A stretch of 64,000 nucleotides of DNA, taken from positions 4,621,008-4,685,007 of the forward strand of contig CP128386.1 of assembly GCA_030345135.1 (NCBI GenBank), in the 5' to 3' direction. The position numbers and the translations under genes were made by a program. Of this stretch, positions 17,248 through 26,192 are shown piece after piece. The stretch is from Chitinophagaceae bacterium DXS (GTDB taxonomy: Bacteria > Bacteroidota > Bacteroidia > Chitinophagales > Chitinophagaceae). How positions within the stretch are numbered: position 1 is the stretch's first letter; each line of letters opens with the position of its first letter. A model generated the notes under the pieces. It saw nothing but the letters and a program-made list of their open reading frames with translations, ran no database searches and was not told the DNA's origin.

Positions 17248-17794
17248 AATTTTTCTTTTCAGATTGATCAGCAATTTTTTTTAAAGCGTCGATTAATAAG
17301 GATCTGGCTCTGCTGTATTGACTTCTTATCGTATTTTCTTTTGAGTTGAGCAGTTTGGCTACCTCTATGTGGTTGTAGCCTTCTATTGCTACCAGGTTGA
17401 ACACTGTTTGGTAAATAACCGGCAGTTCGCGTACCAGTTCAACCAACTGCTTTGTATCTACATGTATTTCAGGTGTTTCATCACTTACCGGATGCATCGG
17501 GATGTCTTCAATCTGTAGTTCTCTTTTATACCGGTTGTGCTTGTTTAAATAGCTGATGCTCGTGTTTATCATTATGCGCCTGATCCAGCCGCCCAGTTCT
17601 CCGTCGTTCCTGTATTGATGCAGTTTAGTGAAAACCTTGATAAATGCTTCCTGCAGGATATCTTCAGCGTCGGCAATATTTTTTGTATAGCGGTAGCAGA
17701 TCCCCAGCATTGCCGGGGAATACCGTGAATACAATAAATGTTGCGCACTCCTGTTGCCCTTAAGACATTCTTTTATTAGTTCTGTTTCCTGCAT
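17231..17794 (-). CDS. ECF-type RNA polymerase sigma factor
   Basis: A 187-residue extracytoplasmic-function sigma factor. Region sigma-2 spans ~20-90 (YSRYSPAMLGICYRYTKN, ADAEDILQEAFIKVF, GWIRRIMINTSISYL), and sigma-4 spans ~120-175 (LPVIYQTVFNLVAIEGYNH, IAKLLN-like HTH with TIRSQYSRARSLL). It directs RNA polymerase to a stress- or envelope-responsive promoter set not identifiable here. It is the first gene of a two-gene unit; the overlapping downstream gene probably encodes its membrane-bound regulator. Confidence 0.92.
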   Translation of the reverse strand: MQETELIKECLKGNRSAQHLLYSRYSPAMLGICYRYTKNIADAEDILQEAFIKVFTKLHQYRNDGELGGWIRRIMINTSISYLNKHNRYKRELQIEDIPMHPVSDETPEIHVDTKQLVELVRELPVIYQTVFNLVAIEGYNHIEVAKLLNSKENTIRSQYSRARSLLIDALKKIADQSEKKNYAGRI

Positions 17795-17889
17795 GCAGCT
17801 CTTGTACAGTTAGTATGACCGCAATTGTTGCCTGATCATTGCAATAATTGTAAAAAAAACTAAAAATATTTATATCGACCGGAATATGG

Positions 17890-18414
17890 AAGACGACGGC
17901 GGTATTTGACCGGGATTTTGGGGGATTGGTAGGATTTGCGGGATTTACCAAAATCCTGTTTAATTTGACCGGGATTTAAAGGATTAAGAGATTTACGGGA
18001 TTTATCAAAACCTTGTTCAAGAAATCCCGGCCCAAAATCTCAGCAAAACAAAAGGCCCTCCAAAAGGAAGGCCCGCATTCAGGATTTTACTCCTGCTCAT
18101 GAAACTTTTGCTTAGTCTCTTTAATCTGTATTTGTGCCCGCAAAGACATTTTGCATTAATCCAGTAAATCCCTCCAATCCGCAAAATCCCGGTGTAGAAA
18201 TTCTCGGTCAAGAGAAGGGCCCTCCAAATGAAGGGCCCGTAGTCAGGATGTTACTCCTGCTTATGAAACTATTGCTTATATCTTTTAATGCGTTTGTAAG
18301 CCAGCAAATGCTTACTGTGTAATCCCATAAATCCTGCCAATCCAAAAAATCCGGGTCAAGAAATCCTAATCAAATCCCGGTCAAGAAATCATCCGTATTC
18401 CAAATCCCGGTCCC
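17890..18414. repeat. Inverted 'gggattt'/'aaatccc' arrays around a 120-bp direct repeat
   Basis: 17905-18010 has two ~65-bp units built on gggattt and ggatttg words. 18160-18215 and 18320-18414 carry the complementary aaatccc/aatcccgg words. Between and beside them are two diverged copies of a ~115-bp unit (18052-18170 and 18217-18335), each opening with a ggccctcc/gaaggcc hairpin and containing actcctgct-atgaaac-ttgctta. The last aaatcccgg words touch the stop codon of the receptor gene. No protein-coding gene seen in 17795-18414. Confidence 0.75.
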
Positions 18415-21063
18415 CTATTGCATTCCCTGGGTTGCACCTTGCATGCCTTCACCCTGGCTTTTGTTGTTCTGGCGCTTGAATATTGAAGCATCCATTTTGC
18501 CGAAGCGGTAGGTAAAGTTTAGTTTGAACATATGCGGGTTGGTCAGACGGTAGTAATCCTGCACAAAGCCATCCCCGTAAGAAACCTGGTCAGATCTTCT
18601 TGTTCCGAAAATATCACTCGCACTCAATGTGATCGTCGCTGCATTATTCTTCAGGAAACTTTTTTTAATTGCTGCATCCATGCCCCAGAACGGCTTGATA
18701 TAACCTTGTGAAGATGCCTGTGCCTGTGACATTGGTGGTCCGAAACCTTGTTGGTTATTCACCGGTAAGTTTGTTTTTGACTGGTAATCAGCAGACAACT
18801 GGATGCTGAAATTTTTAGGCAACTTGAAGTTGTTATTGAATTTGCCGAACCAGCTCCACAATGCATCCTGTGAGGTTCCGCTGATGTTATCAGTATTTAT
18901 TTTTGAGTTGTATACGTTAACGTTGGCCGTAACATCCCACCACTTTGTAAGATAATTGATAGATGTGATCTCTGCACCTGTTGAATAGCTTGAGTTGGCG
19001 TTTACATAGGTGTTGATCTTATCTTCCTGACCTGTTACGGGGTTTGTACTTGTTTGCAGATAACGTGTGATCAGGTTATCAGTGTGTTTGTAATATACTG
19101 AAGCGAGAATATTATTGTTGCCCTTAAATGTTTTGCTATAAGATGCTTCAATAGAGTTAGTGAATTCCGGAACAAGGTTTGGATTACCCTGTGTAATATT
19201 CAGGCTGTCTGTATAATCTGTATAAGGAATTAACTGGAAGAAATTCGGTCTGTTGATCCTTCTTGTATAGCTCATTTGTAACTCCTGGTTCTTCTTTAAC
19301 TTCTGGCTTAAAAACACAGAAGGGAAGAGGCTGATAGGATATTTGTTATTGAATTTCTGATTCAGGTTTGTGAGCTCGCCGTTGTAGTTGGAGCTTTCTG
19401 CTCTTAAGCCAAGTTTATAACCAAAGTCTTTAATAGAACTTGTTACAGATACATAAGCAGCATACACATTATCACTGTTTTTGTAGTTGCTTGCTGCTGC
19501 TGGTATTTTTATAAAGTCGCTTGCACCGGCATACTGCATGTAAGTATTGTTGTTGCTGGTTGTATTGCGTAACTGCGCACGTAAGCCTGTTTCTATTTTT
19601 GAATTGCCTTTAAACGGCCTTACATAATCTGTCTGAATAGTAAGGAAGCTGTTGGTACCATCGCTTAACACCTTCTGGTATTGAGTGCCTGTGATAGCGC
19701 CATTTGCTGGTGCATCATAATAGTTGGTTGTGTACATCGCGTTTCCGTCGTTCTTACCGGAAAAGAAGTTAGCATCAGCAGTCAATTCTTCACCTTCTTT
19801 TTTGAAGTTGTGTTTAAAGCCTGCCTGTAAGCCGTTTGCATTAAATGTTCTTTGGCTGTTCGACAGACGTTGACTATAGGAGCTTATTTTGCTGTTATTG
19901 AACAGGCTATCTGTTCTTACGTCGATTGTTTCACCCGGTTTGAATTCACCGTGTACTTTCATCGCAGAAAGAGACAACGTCGTTCTGTTCGTCATGAAAT
20001 AATCAGCACCAAGGCGTCCAAAAACAAACGCACCATTTGTTTTATTATAATTGTCCTGTGCAATATTGGTAATAGTATCACCTTCATTTAATCTTCTTGT
20101 TGTACCGTTTGTGCGGTTCTTCATCTGGTTGGCCATTACGGCTGCAGATAAATTAAACTTGCCTTGTCTCAGATTAAAATTACCACCACCGTTCACAGCG
20201 CCACGCTTGTCAACACCGGCCATAATATTTCCGTTATAACCGGTCTTCTTATTTTTCTTGAGAACGATATTCAGTATGCCGGCGTTACCACCAGATGCAT
20301 CATATTTTGCAGAAGGGTTGGTGATCACTTCCACGCTTTCTATTGCATCAGCAGGAATCTGATCCAGTGTTAACGTTGTAGGTCTGCCGTCAATATATAT
20401 CTGGGGTGCAGCATTGCGCAATTTCACGTTGCCGTCAATATCAACCTGAACGGACGGAACGTTGCGCATTACATCTAATGCCGTACCTCCCGCACTAACG
20501 ATATTCTTTTCTACATTAAATACTTTTTTGTCGATATCGAGCTTCATCATTGGCTTGGATGAAGTAACGGTTACGCCTTGAAGTTGTGTAATGTCCTGTT
20601 CCATTTTAATATCGCCAAGATCCTTATCAAAAGAAGGCATAGCACCCATCGGCGGCATGCCATTGCCCGGTTTTGCGTTTGCAGGAGGAGCTCCGGATCC
20701 TCCGCCACCGCCAGGCGCAAAAGAAACAGGCTGTTGATGGACCTTAAATCCGACAGCAGAAATTTTTAACGTCAGACTACCAAACACAGGCAGGTCCTCC
20801 ATGCTGAATTCACCATTTGATTTGGTTGTAATGCCCTTAACCAGGACTTCTTTTTTCTTTTTAGACACAGTGTCTAGAGTAGTCTTCATTAAAAGGACAG
20901 ATGCTTCTGCTACCGGTTTGCCACTGCTGTCCACAATTTTGCCGTAAATGTGACCAACATTGGCGTTGGCCATTGCAGAATTTCCCTTCTTTGCCGCAGG
21001 CGCCTGCGCAAATATTTGCGCCGATAAAACAACCAATAAAGAAAGGAGTAAAAACTTTTTCAT
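18415..21063 (-). CDS. TonB-dependent-receptor-like outer-membrane protein (OMP_b-brl_3 type)
   Basis: An 882-residue outer-membrane receptor. Signal peptide 1-19. Residues ~35-115 are a carboxypeptidase-regulatory-like beta-sandwich (HIYGKIVDSSGKPVAEASV, GEFSMEDLPVFGSLTLKISA). A Gly/Pro/Met-rich insert (~120-150) follows. The plug domain (~165-275) contains TALDVMRNVPSVQVDIDGN, IYIDGRPTTLTLDQIPADAI, VEVITNPSAKYDASG. The rest is a large barrel ending in a Gln/Met/Gly-rich tail. No SusD-type gene is adjacent, so a glycan-uptake role is not indicated. Ligand unknown. A TACTTTTG -7 box is at 21097-21104. Confidence 0.9.
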   Translation of the reverse strand: MKKFLLLSLLVVLSAQIFAQAPAAKKGNSAMANANVGHIYGKIVDSSGKPVAEASVLLMKTTLDTVSKKKKEVLVKGITTKSNGEFSMEDLPVFGSLTLKISAVGFKVHQQPVSFAPGGGGGSGAPPANAKPGNGMPPMGAMPSFDKDLGDIKMEQDITQLQGVTVTSSKPMMKLDIDKKVFNVEKNIVSAGGTALDVMRNVPSVQVDIDGNVKLRNAAPQIYIDGRPTTLTLDQIPADAIESVEVITNPSAKYDASGGNAGILNIVLKKNKKTGYNGNIMAGVDKRGAVNGGGNFNLRQGKFNLSAAVMANQMKNRTNGTTRRLNEGDTITNIAQDNYNKTNGAFVFGRLGADYFMTNRTTLSLSAMKVHGEFKPGETIDVRTDSLFNNSKISSYSQRLSNSQRTFNANGLQAGFKHNFKKEGEELTADANFFSGKNDGNAMYTTNYYDAPANGAITGTQYQKVLSDGTNSFLTIQTDYVRPFKGNSKIETGLRAQLRNTTSNNNTYMQYAGASDFIKIPAAASNYKNSDNVYAAYVSVTSSIKDFGYKLGLRAESSNYNGELTNLNQKFNNKYPISLFPSVFLSQKLKKNQELQMSYTRRINRPNFFQLIPYTDYTDSLNITQGNPNLVPEFTNSIEASYSKTFKGNNNILASVYYKHTDNLITRYLQTSTNPVTGQEDKINTYVNANSSYSTGAEITSINYLTKWWDVTANVNVYNSKINTDNISGTSQDALWSWFGKFNNNFKLPKNFSIQLSADYQSKTNLPVNNQQGFGPPMSQAQASSQGYIKPFWGMDAAIKKSFLKNNAATITLSASDIFGTRRSDQVSYGDGFVQDYYRLTNPHMFKLNFTYRFGKMDASIFKRQNNKSQGEGMQGATQGMQ

Positions 21064-21096
21064 GCTTTGATATTTTTTTCGCTGTAGTTAGCATAT

Positions 21097-21104
21097 CAAA
21101 AGTA
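21097..21104 (-). promoter_or_regulatory. -7 box (TACTTTTG) for the receptor gene
   Basis: Perfect TAnnTTTG on the minus strand ~33 nt before the ATG at 21063. -33 element not evident. Confidence 0.5.
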
Positions 21105-21194
21105 TTTTGGAAAAAGCTGCGCGTGGAGTAATTGCGACAATTGTAAAAAAGTTCGCGACAAAGTTTAGCGTGCGGAAATCATGAATTTTTGAGG

Positions 21195-21557
21195 CAATTG
21201 ACAATTGATAGTTGACAATTGACAATGAATGTGCAGAATGTGCGGATGAGCGGATGTGTAGATGTATGAATGGTAAATGTGCAAATGGGTAAATGTGCAA
21301 ATGGGTAAATGTGCAAATGGGTAAATGTGCAAATGGGTAAATGTGCAAATTGGTAAATGTGCGAATGTGCAAATGAGTGAATGTGCAAATTATCAATCTG
21401 CAGATTTCCGGATAAAAGCTATTTTTTAAAAATCGATCAAAACGATTCTATTCATTCTGATTTCAATGCTCAATAATAACCTGATTGCCCATCATTTGCA
21501 CATTCGCACATTCACGCATTCGCACATTATCAATTGTCAATTTGCAACTGTCAATTA
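21195..21557. repeat. Nested inverted heptad/octad arrays
   Basis: Order is A-B-b'-a'. A (21195-21226) is aattgac heptads. B (21227-21400) is octads, including five tandem 16-mers ggtaaatgtgcaaatg (21272-21351; four exact, the fifth differs in its last base). b' (21494-21528) is the complementary catttgca/cattcgca. a' (21529-21557) is the complementary caattgt/caactgt run. About 90 nt of unrelated DNA lies at the centre. The last a' unit contains the stop codon of the GDPD gene. Confidence 0.88.
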
Positions 21558-22346
21558 TATTTTTACTTTCTCCAGCAGCATCTCAGGTTCATTCGTTGTT
21601 ATGTAGTTGAATTGCTGGTTGATAAGTGAGTCCATCACTTCTGGTTTATCAACGGTCCATGCGTTAAGGTTTACTTTGTTGGCTTTAGCTTGATCAATCC
21701 ATGCCGGATTTTTTTGGAAAACTGAAAAATGATAGTCGATGCCAAACAAGTTATCCTTTTTTATCTGCTCTGGTGCTATATCTCCGTTCAGGTATGCGAC
21801 TTGCGCTTTTTTGTCAAGCGCTCTAACTTTTTTGCAGACATCATAGTCAAAGCTGATGTACATGGCCCATGGCTGCGCTTTTAACTGGTGAACGAGTGCG
21901 ACTACTTTTTCAGTGGCTTTTAATGCGCGTTCTTTGGAAATCTTTGATGGCTTGATCTCAAGTACCAGGCGCGTAGTATGCTGTTGCATGCCCGCTGTAA
22001 GGTATTGCAACAAAGTGGGGATGGTTTCACCATTAGATAATTTACTTTCTGCTAATTCAGCATAAGTTGATGTTTCGATAGGCTTACCAAAGAAATCCGG
22101 ATCGTGATTAATTACCAGTGAGTCATCGGCGGTAAGGTGAATGTCAAATTCAGAACCGGCGCACCCAAGTCTTATAGCTTCCTGCAAAGATGCGATGGAG
22201 TTTTGAGGTAATGCTTTTGTTTTCCACGCACCTCTGTGCGCAACAACAATATTGTCCGCAAATTTACCTTTTGTCTTTTTGTTTGTTTGTGCAGATGTGT
22301 GCATCATAGTCGATAATAAAACGGCAATAGCAACAATTTTTTTCAT
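21555..22346 (-). CDS. Glycerophosphodiester phosphodiesterase family protein
   Basis: A 263-residue secreted enzyme of the GDPD TIM-barrel family, which hydrolyses glycerophosphodiesters to glycerol-3-phosphate and an alcohol. Signal peptide 1-19 (ends HTSAQ). Active-site elements are VVAHRGAWK (His-Arg pair), GSEFDIHLTADDSLVINHD (metal-binding Glu/Asp and catalytic His), VLEIKPSK, and NAWTVDKPEVMDSL near the end. The usual P-E-N after HRG is PQNS here, a modest departure. Likely periplasmic; substrate is inferred from the family. Confidence 0.9.
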   Translation of the reverse strand: MKKIVAIAVLLSTMMHTSAQTNKKTKGKFADNIVVAHRGAWKTKALPQNSIASLQEAIRLGCAGSEFDIHLTADDSLVINHDPDFFGKPIETSTYAELAESKLSNGETIPTLLQYLTAGMQQHTTRLVLEIKPSKISKERALKATEKVVALVHQLKAQPWAMYISFDYDVCKKVRALDKKAQVAYLNGDIAPEQIKKDNLFGIDYHFSVFQKNPAWIDQAKANKVNLNAWTVDKPEVMDSLINQQFNYITTNEPEMLLEKVKI

Positions 22347-22379
22347 GACAAATAAGATTGGTTGTAATAAGGGCTTGAA

Positions 22380-22478
22380 GATAAGAAGCTTTTAGCTATA
22401 AGCTATCAGCTATTAGCTATTGGGTATCAGGTATCAGGTGTCAGGTATGAGGTGTGAGGTGTGAGGTTCGAGGCATGA
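22380..22478 (+). repeat. Heptad array switching from agctatt to aggtatc in register
   Basis: About thirteen consecutive heptads with no phase break: five agctnnn units followed directly by gggtatc, aggtatc, aggtgtc, aggtatg, aggtgtg and related units. It lies upstream of the GDPD gene and downstream of the LytTR gene (both minus). Confidence 0.87.
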
Positions 22479-22607
22479 GTGTCAGTTGTATTTGCGTAGA
22501 TGGATAAACAAGATAGCCATAAAAAAAATGCAGGTGTTGGCTTCAAATCAGCGATCATAAAATCAGAGATCAGACATATTAAATTTCAAATTTCAAATTC
22601 CACATCC

Positions 22608-23327
22608 TCACATCCCTGTCTTCCCCGTTATCATCAACACGGCTTCCTTATAGTTGTCTCCAACAGGTATTTCAATATCGCCGATGAAAATGCTGTTCTT
22701 GCGTATTGCTGTTACGTAATCTTTAGAGACGATATAAGATTTTTGCACACGGATAAAACTGGTTGCAGGCAATTGTTCTTCAATGGACTTCATGCTCATT
22801 CTTGCAACAACTGGTCGTGTAGAACTTTTGAGGTGGATTTTTATATAGTCCTTCAATCCTTCAATCCACATAATGTCAGCAAATACAACCTTCAGCATGC
22901 TGTAGTCAACGTTAATAAAGAAGTATGAAGGAGAGGTGCTGCCACTTTCCTGATCTTTTGCCTTTGTACGCAGTTGATGCAACTCAAGCGCTTTGTTGCA
23001 AGCTTTCAAAAAGCGTTCTAACGCTACAGGTTTAACAAGGTAATCAACCACATCAAGACTATAACCTTCCAGCGCATATTTTTCATACGCTGTTATCAGT
23101 ATAAACATGGGTTTTACAGTAAGGCTCTGAATAAATTGCAGGCCCGTTAAGCCGGGCATTTGTATGTCAAGAAAAATGAGATCCACCGGATTAGATTGAA
23201 GTATCTTCATTGCTTCTATCGGATTGCTGCATGAGGCAACAAGTTCAAGGTATGGAACCTTGCTGATGTTGTCAACGAGCAGTTCGAGTGCAAGCTCCTC
23301 ATCATCTATGGCTATACATTTCAGCAT
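22608..23327 (-). CDS. LytTR-family response regulator
   Basis: A 239-residue two-component response regulator. The receiver domain (1-~120) has the acidic pair in AIDDEELALELLVD, the phospho-acceptor Asp in LIFLDIQMPGLTGLQF, and the conserved Lys in YLVKPVALERF. The C-terminal LytTR DNA-binding domain (~140-239) contains IMWIEGLKDYIKIHL and SFIRVQKSYIVSKDYV. Its start overlaps the sensor-kinase stop by one base (TAATG). Targets are unknown; LytTR regulators often control envelope or secreted products. Confidence 0.93.
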   Translation of the reverse strand: MLKCIAIDDEELALELLVDNISKVPYLELVASCSNPIEAMKILQSNPVDLIFLDIQMPGLTGLQFIQSLTVKPMFILITAYEKYALEGYSLDVVDYLVKPVALERFLKACNKALELHQLRTKAKDQESGSTSPSYFFINVDYSMLKVVFADIMWIEGLKDYIKIHLKSSTRPVVARMSMKSIEEQLPATSFIRVQKSYIVSKDYVTAIRKNSIFIGDIEIPVGDNYKEAVLMITGKTGM

Positions 23328-24361
23328 TAGTGCAGGTTAATTTGAAGTGAGACGGCAAACCATCCTTCATTCTTTTGGATGTTAATCGAATGATCATTGC
23401 CATAAAGTAAATTTAAGCGTCTTTTTACATTTGCGAGGCCAATGCCGGATGTTTTGTCTTTAACCTCTTCCTTGTTCTCATTAAACTTGTTCTTCACGGA
23501 AAATATCAACGAGCCATTTACTGCTTGCAGTTTAATATCAATGCAGGCGTCTTCAATCAGTCCCGTTCCATGTTTAAATGCATTCTCCACAAAAGGAATC
23601 AGTAGCATAGGCTCAATAAAGTAGCTTTTATCTACCTCAGACATATCTGTGTGTATGGCCACTTTTTTGCCAAATCGTTGTTGTTGCAGATCTATATAGC
23701 TCTGGAGATATTCAATTTCTTTGTCGAGCGCCACTTTATCCTCATCTGTCTCGTATAACATATAACGCATTAAAGAAGATAATTTTATCAGTGAAGGCTC
23801 CAGTTGTTCAGAATGCTTTCGGGAAAGTGCCACCATATTGTTCAGTACATTGAACATGAAATGGGGGCTCACCTGTGACCGCAAAAAAACAAGTTCTGTT
23901 TTAAGGTTTTCATTCTCCTTTTCCTGTGCCAGCTTGTCTGCGTTAATTCGATCCTTTATTACCTCATAGGCCGTGCTACATGCAACCATAAAGATGTAGG
24001 GAAAAATATTGAGTAAAGCGTTTCTGAAAATGTATTCCTTGTGGAAAACGAAAATATCAAAGCATAAATAATCCAGTAATAATACAAGTGCCAGCAAAAC
24101 AATATGAGTAATGAAGTACTTCCAAAATTTTTTAAGGTAAATCAGGCGTGGCACCAACAGGAAAGCGTTGATATAAAATATGGCCATCCAAACCACAATG
24201 TGGGAAAAGTATAAATAGGTAAACCCTTCATCGTGTTTTTCGGACGCATGCTTTTCATTGTCATATGGCTTTAACAGGTACGGCAGGGAAAACAGAATTA
24301 CCCAAAACAAAAGATGAAATAAGACCTGTACCCATTTCTTGTTGTACCACTGTAATTTCAT
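23327..24361 (-). CDS. LytS/YehU-type sensor histidine kinase
   Basis: A 344-residue membrane kinase. Four hydrophobic helices occupy ~10-135 (e.g. VLFHLLFWVILFSLPYLL, IVVWMAIFYINAFLLVPRLI). A short coiled coil (~137-155) leads to the His_kinase domain, with the phosphorylated His in RSQVSPHFMFNVLNNMVALS. An HATPase_c domain follows (LLIPFVENAFKHG N-box, SGIGLANVKRRLNLLY G-box). This is the architecture of Bacteroidota LytS-like kinases. It forms an operon with the LytTR regulator directly downstream; signal unknown. Confidence 0.93.
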   Translation of the reverse strand: MKLQWYNKKWVQVLFHLLFWVILFSLPYLLKPYDNEKHASEKHDEGFTYLYFSHIVVWMAIFYINAFLLVPRLIYLKKFWKYFITHIVLLALVLLLDYLCFDIFVFHKEYIFRNALLNIFPYIFMVACSTAYEVIKDRINADKLAQEKENENLKTELVFLRSQVSPHFMFNVLNNMVALSRKHSEQLEPSLIKLSSLMRYMLYETDEDKVALDKEIEYLQSYIDLQQQRFGKKVAIHTDMSEVDKSYFIEPMLLIPFVENAFKHGTGLIEDACIDIKLQAVNGSLIFSVKNKFNENKEEVKDKTSGIGLANVKRRLNLLYGNDHSINIQKNEGWFAVSLQINLH

Positions 24362-24517
24362 AACGGCAAAGTAAACTACTATCCATGAGTTTAAAGTGCC
24401 GGCCGAAAATTATTGCGACGTAAGAATAAATAACTGATACAAAAAAAGCCGGTTTTCACCCGTTCCATATCTTCGGCTTTTATAAAAAGGCAATTATTAA
24501 AAATAAATTAAGCTAAA

Positions 24518-26005
24518 ATGAACGCAAACGGCGAATACCTCGTTTATAAAGAGAAAATGCAAAATATTGCGGACGTAAAATATGCGGCCGCGGTATTGCA
24601 ATGGGATCAGGAGACTTATCTGCCGCCGAAAGGAGCAGCAGGAAGGGCACGTCAACTCGCTACACTTAGTGAAACTGCGCATGTGATGAGTACGGATGAA
24701 AGCCTGGGCGCGCTGTTGAATAGTCTTGCCGGAGCCGGGGGCTTGTCCGCCATCCAAAAGAAAAATGTAGCCCTTACGCTTGAAGAGTACAACAAGCAGA
24801 AGAAATTTACACCGGCATTTGTCCGTGAAATGTCGGAAGCTGTTTCAGCAGCGTTTTACGCCTGGATCGATGCGCGAAAGCAGAATGATTTTAAAGTATT
24901 TCAGCCAAAGCTGGAGAGAATAGTTGCTTTAAAAAGGCAGGAGACGGGGATACTTGGTTATGAAGGCCATTGCTACAACAGTCTGCTGAATGAATATGAA
25001 AAAGGTGCCACGGTGCAGATGCTGGATGAGGTTTTTGATAAAATAGCCACTCCGTTGAAAGACCTTATGGTCCAAACACAACGGACGACCCCTGACGACG
25101 GATTTTTACATCTTTTTTATGATCGCAGGCAGCAATGGGAATGGGGTATGTATCTTGTTAAAGAGCTGGGATTTGACCTCGAGGCGGGAAGACAGGATAT
25201 TTCGGAACATCCGTTTACTACGAATTTTTCAGCAAAAGATGTACGCATAACCACCCGCATTGATGAACACGATTTTGCCAACATGACCTGGAGTTGTATT
25301 CATGAAACAGGACATGCGCTGTATGAACAGGGCTTGCCAGATGAAGAATATGGTTTGCCGTCAGGAGAATTCGCCTCTTTAGGCATTCATGAATCCCAAA
25401 GCCGTTTATGGGAAAACTGTGTGGGCCGCAGTAAAACGTTCTGGAAACATTACCTGCCGAAACTACAACAGTATTTTCCTGAGCAATTGAGTCCAATATC
25501 GCTTGATCAATTCTTTAAAGCTATCAACAAAGTAAGCCCTTCACTTATCAGAACTGAAGCTGACGAGATTAGCTACCATTTTCACGTACGTATTCGATAC
25601 ACTATTGAAAAGGAATTATTAGAAAACACATTAAAGGTTGGTGACATACCCGGGCGATGGAATGATTTGTACAAGCAGGACCTGGATATTACAGTGCCTG
25701 ATGACAAACAGGGCTGCCTGCAGGATGTACATTGGAGCCATGGCAGTTTCGGCTATTTTCCAACTTATAGTTTGGGCAGTTTTTATGCAGCTCAATTTTA
25801 TAACAAAGCGGAGAAGGATATTCCCAATCTGGAAGAACTGATTGCCGGCGGCAATACTGCACCGTTATTAGACTGGCTGAGGCAGAACATCCACAAGCAT
25901 GGCAAAACATTTAATAGTGAGGAATTGTGCGAGCTTGTTACCGGAAAAAAACTGGATACCGGGGAGTTTATGGCATATGTGAAAAAAAAGCATGCATTGG
26001 TGTAA
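24518..26005 (+). CDS. M32 family metallocarboxypeptidase
   Basis: A 495-residue zinc carboxypeptidase of the thermostable carboxypeptidase 1 (Taq) family, releasing amino acids from peptide C termini; no signal peptide, so cytosolic. Zinc site is HETGHALYEQGLP (residues ~264-276), with the third ligand in the downstream LGIHESQSRLWEN motif that is diagnostic for M32. IRTEADEISYHFHVRIRYTIE is also family-typical. Length is near the usual ~500 residues. It stands alone, diverging from the kinase operon. Confidence 0.93.
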   Translation: MNANGEYLVYKEKMQNIADVKYAAAVLQWDQETYLPPKGAAGRARQLATLSETAHVMSTDESLGALLNSLAGAGGLSAIQKKNVALTLEEYNKQKKFTPAFVREMSEAVSAAFYAWIDARKQNDFKVFQPKLERIVALKRQETGILGYEGHCYNSLLNEYEKGATVQMLDEVFDKIATPLKDLMVQTQRTTPDDGFLHLFYDRRQQWEWGMYLVKELGFDLEAGRQDISEHPFTTNFSAKDVRITTRIDEHDFANMTWSCIHETGHALYEQGLPDEEYGLPSGEFASLGIHESQSRLWENCVGRSKTFWKHYLPKLQQYFPEQLSPISLDQFFKAINKVSPSLIRTEADEISYHFHVRIRYTIEKELLENTLKVGDIPGRWNDLYKQDLDITVPDDKQGCLQDVHWSHGSFGYFPTYSLGSFYAAQFYNKAEKDIPNLEELIAGGNTAPLLDWLRQNIHKHGKTFNSEELCELVTGKKLDTGEFMAYVKKKHALV

Positions 26006-26192
26006 AAAGAATTGAGCTTAGCCGTAACCCATTGGTTTGTGCTGCTTTAATGTGTTATTAAGCATTGTAGAACAACATTTAATTGATTATACAGTTAGTA
26101 AATATAATATTGTCGGCATGATTTTTTATTGCCTAAGAGCTAATTAACTGTTACCGACTGGCAGGATATAAAATGAACTAAAGCAACTCAAC

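Noticed and set aside
21088-21396. Open frames with His/Thr/Leu-rich repeats in the gap, and a similar one at 4314-4541
   Set aside because: They are translations of heptad and octad arrays in a chance frame. Composition follows the repeat and there is no start context.
24455-24485. agccgg...cggct hairpin upstream of the carboxypeptidase gene as a terminator
   Set aside because: No gene on the plus strand ends there; the kinase gene on the minus strand begins there. Stem only five pairs with a long loop.
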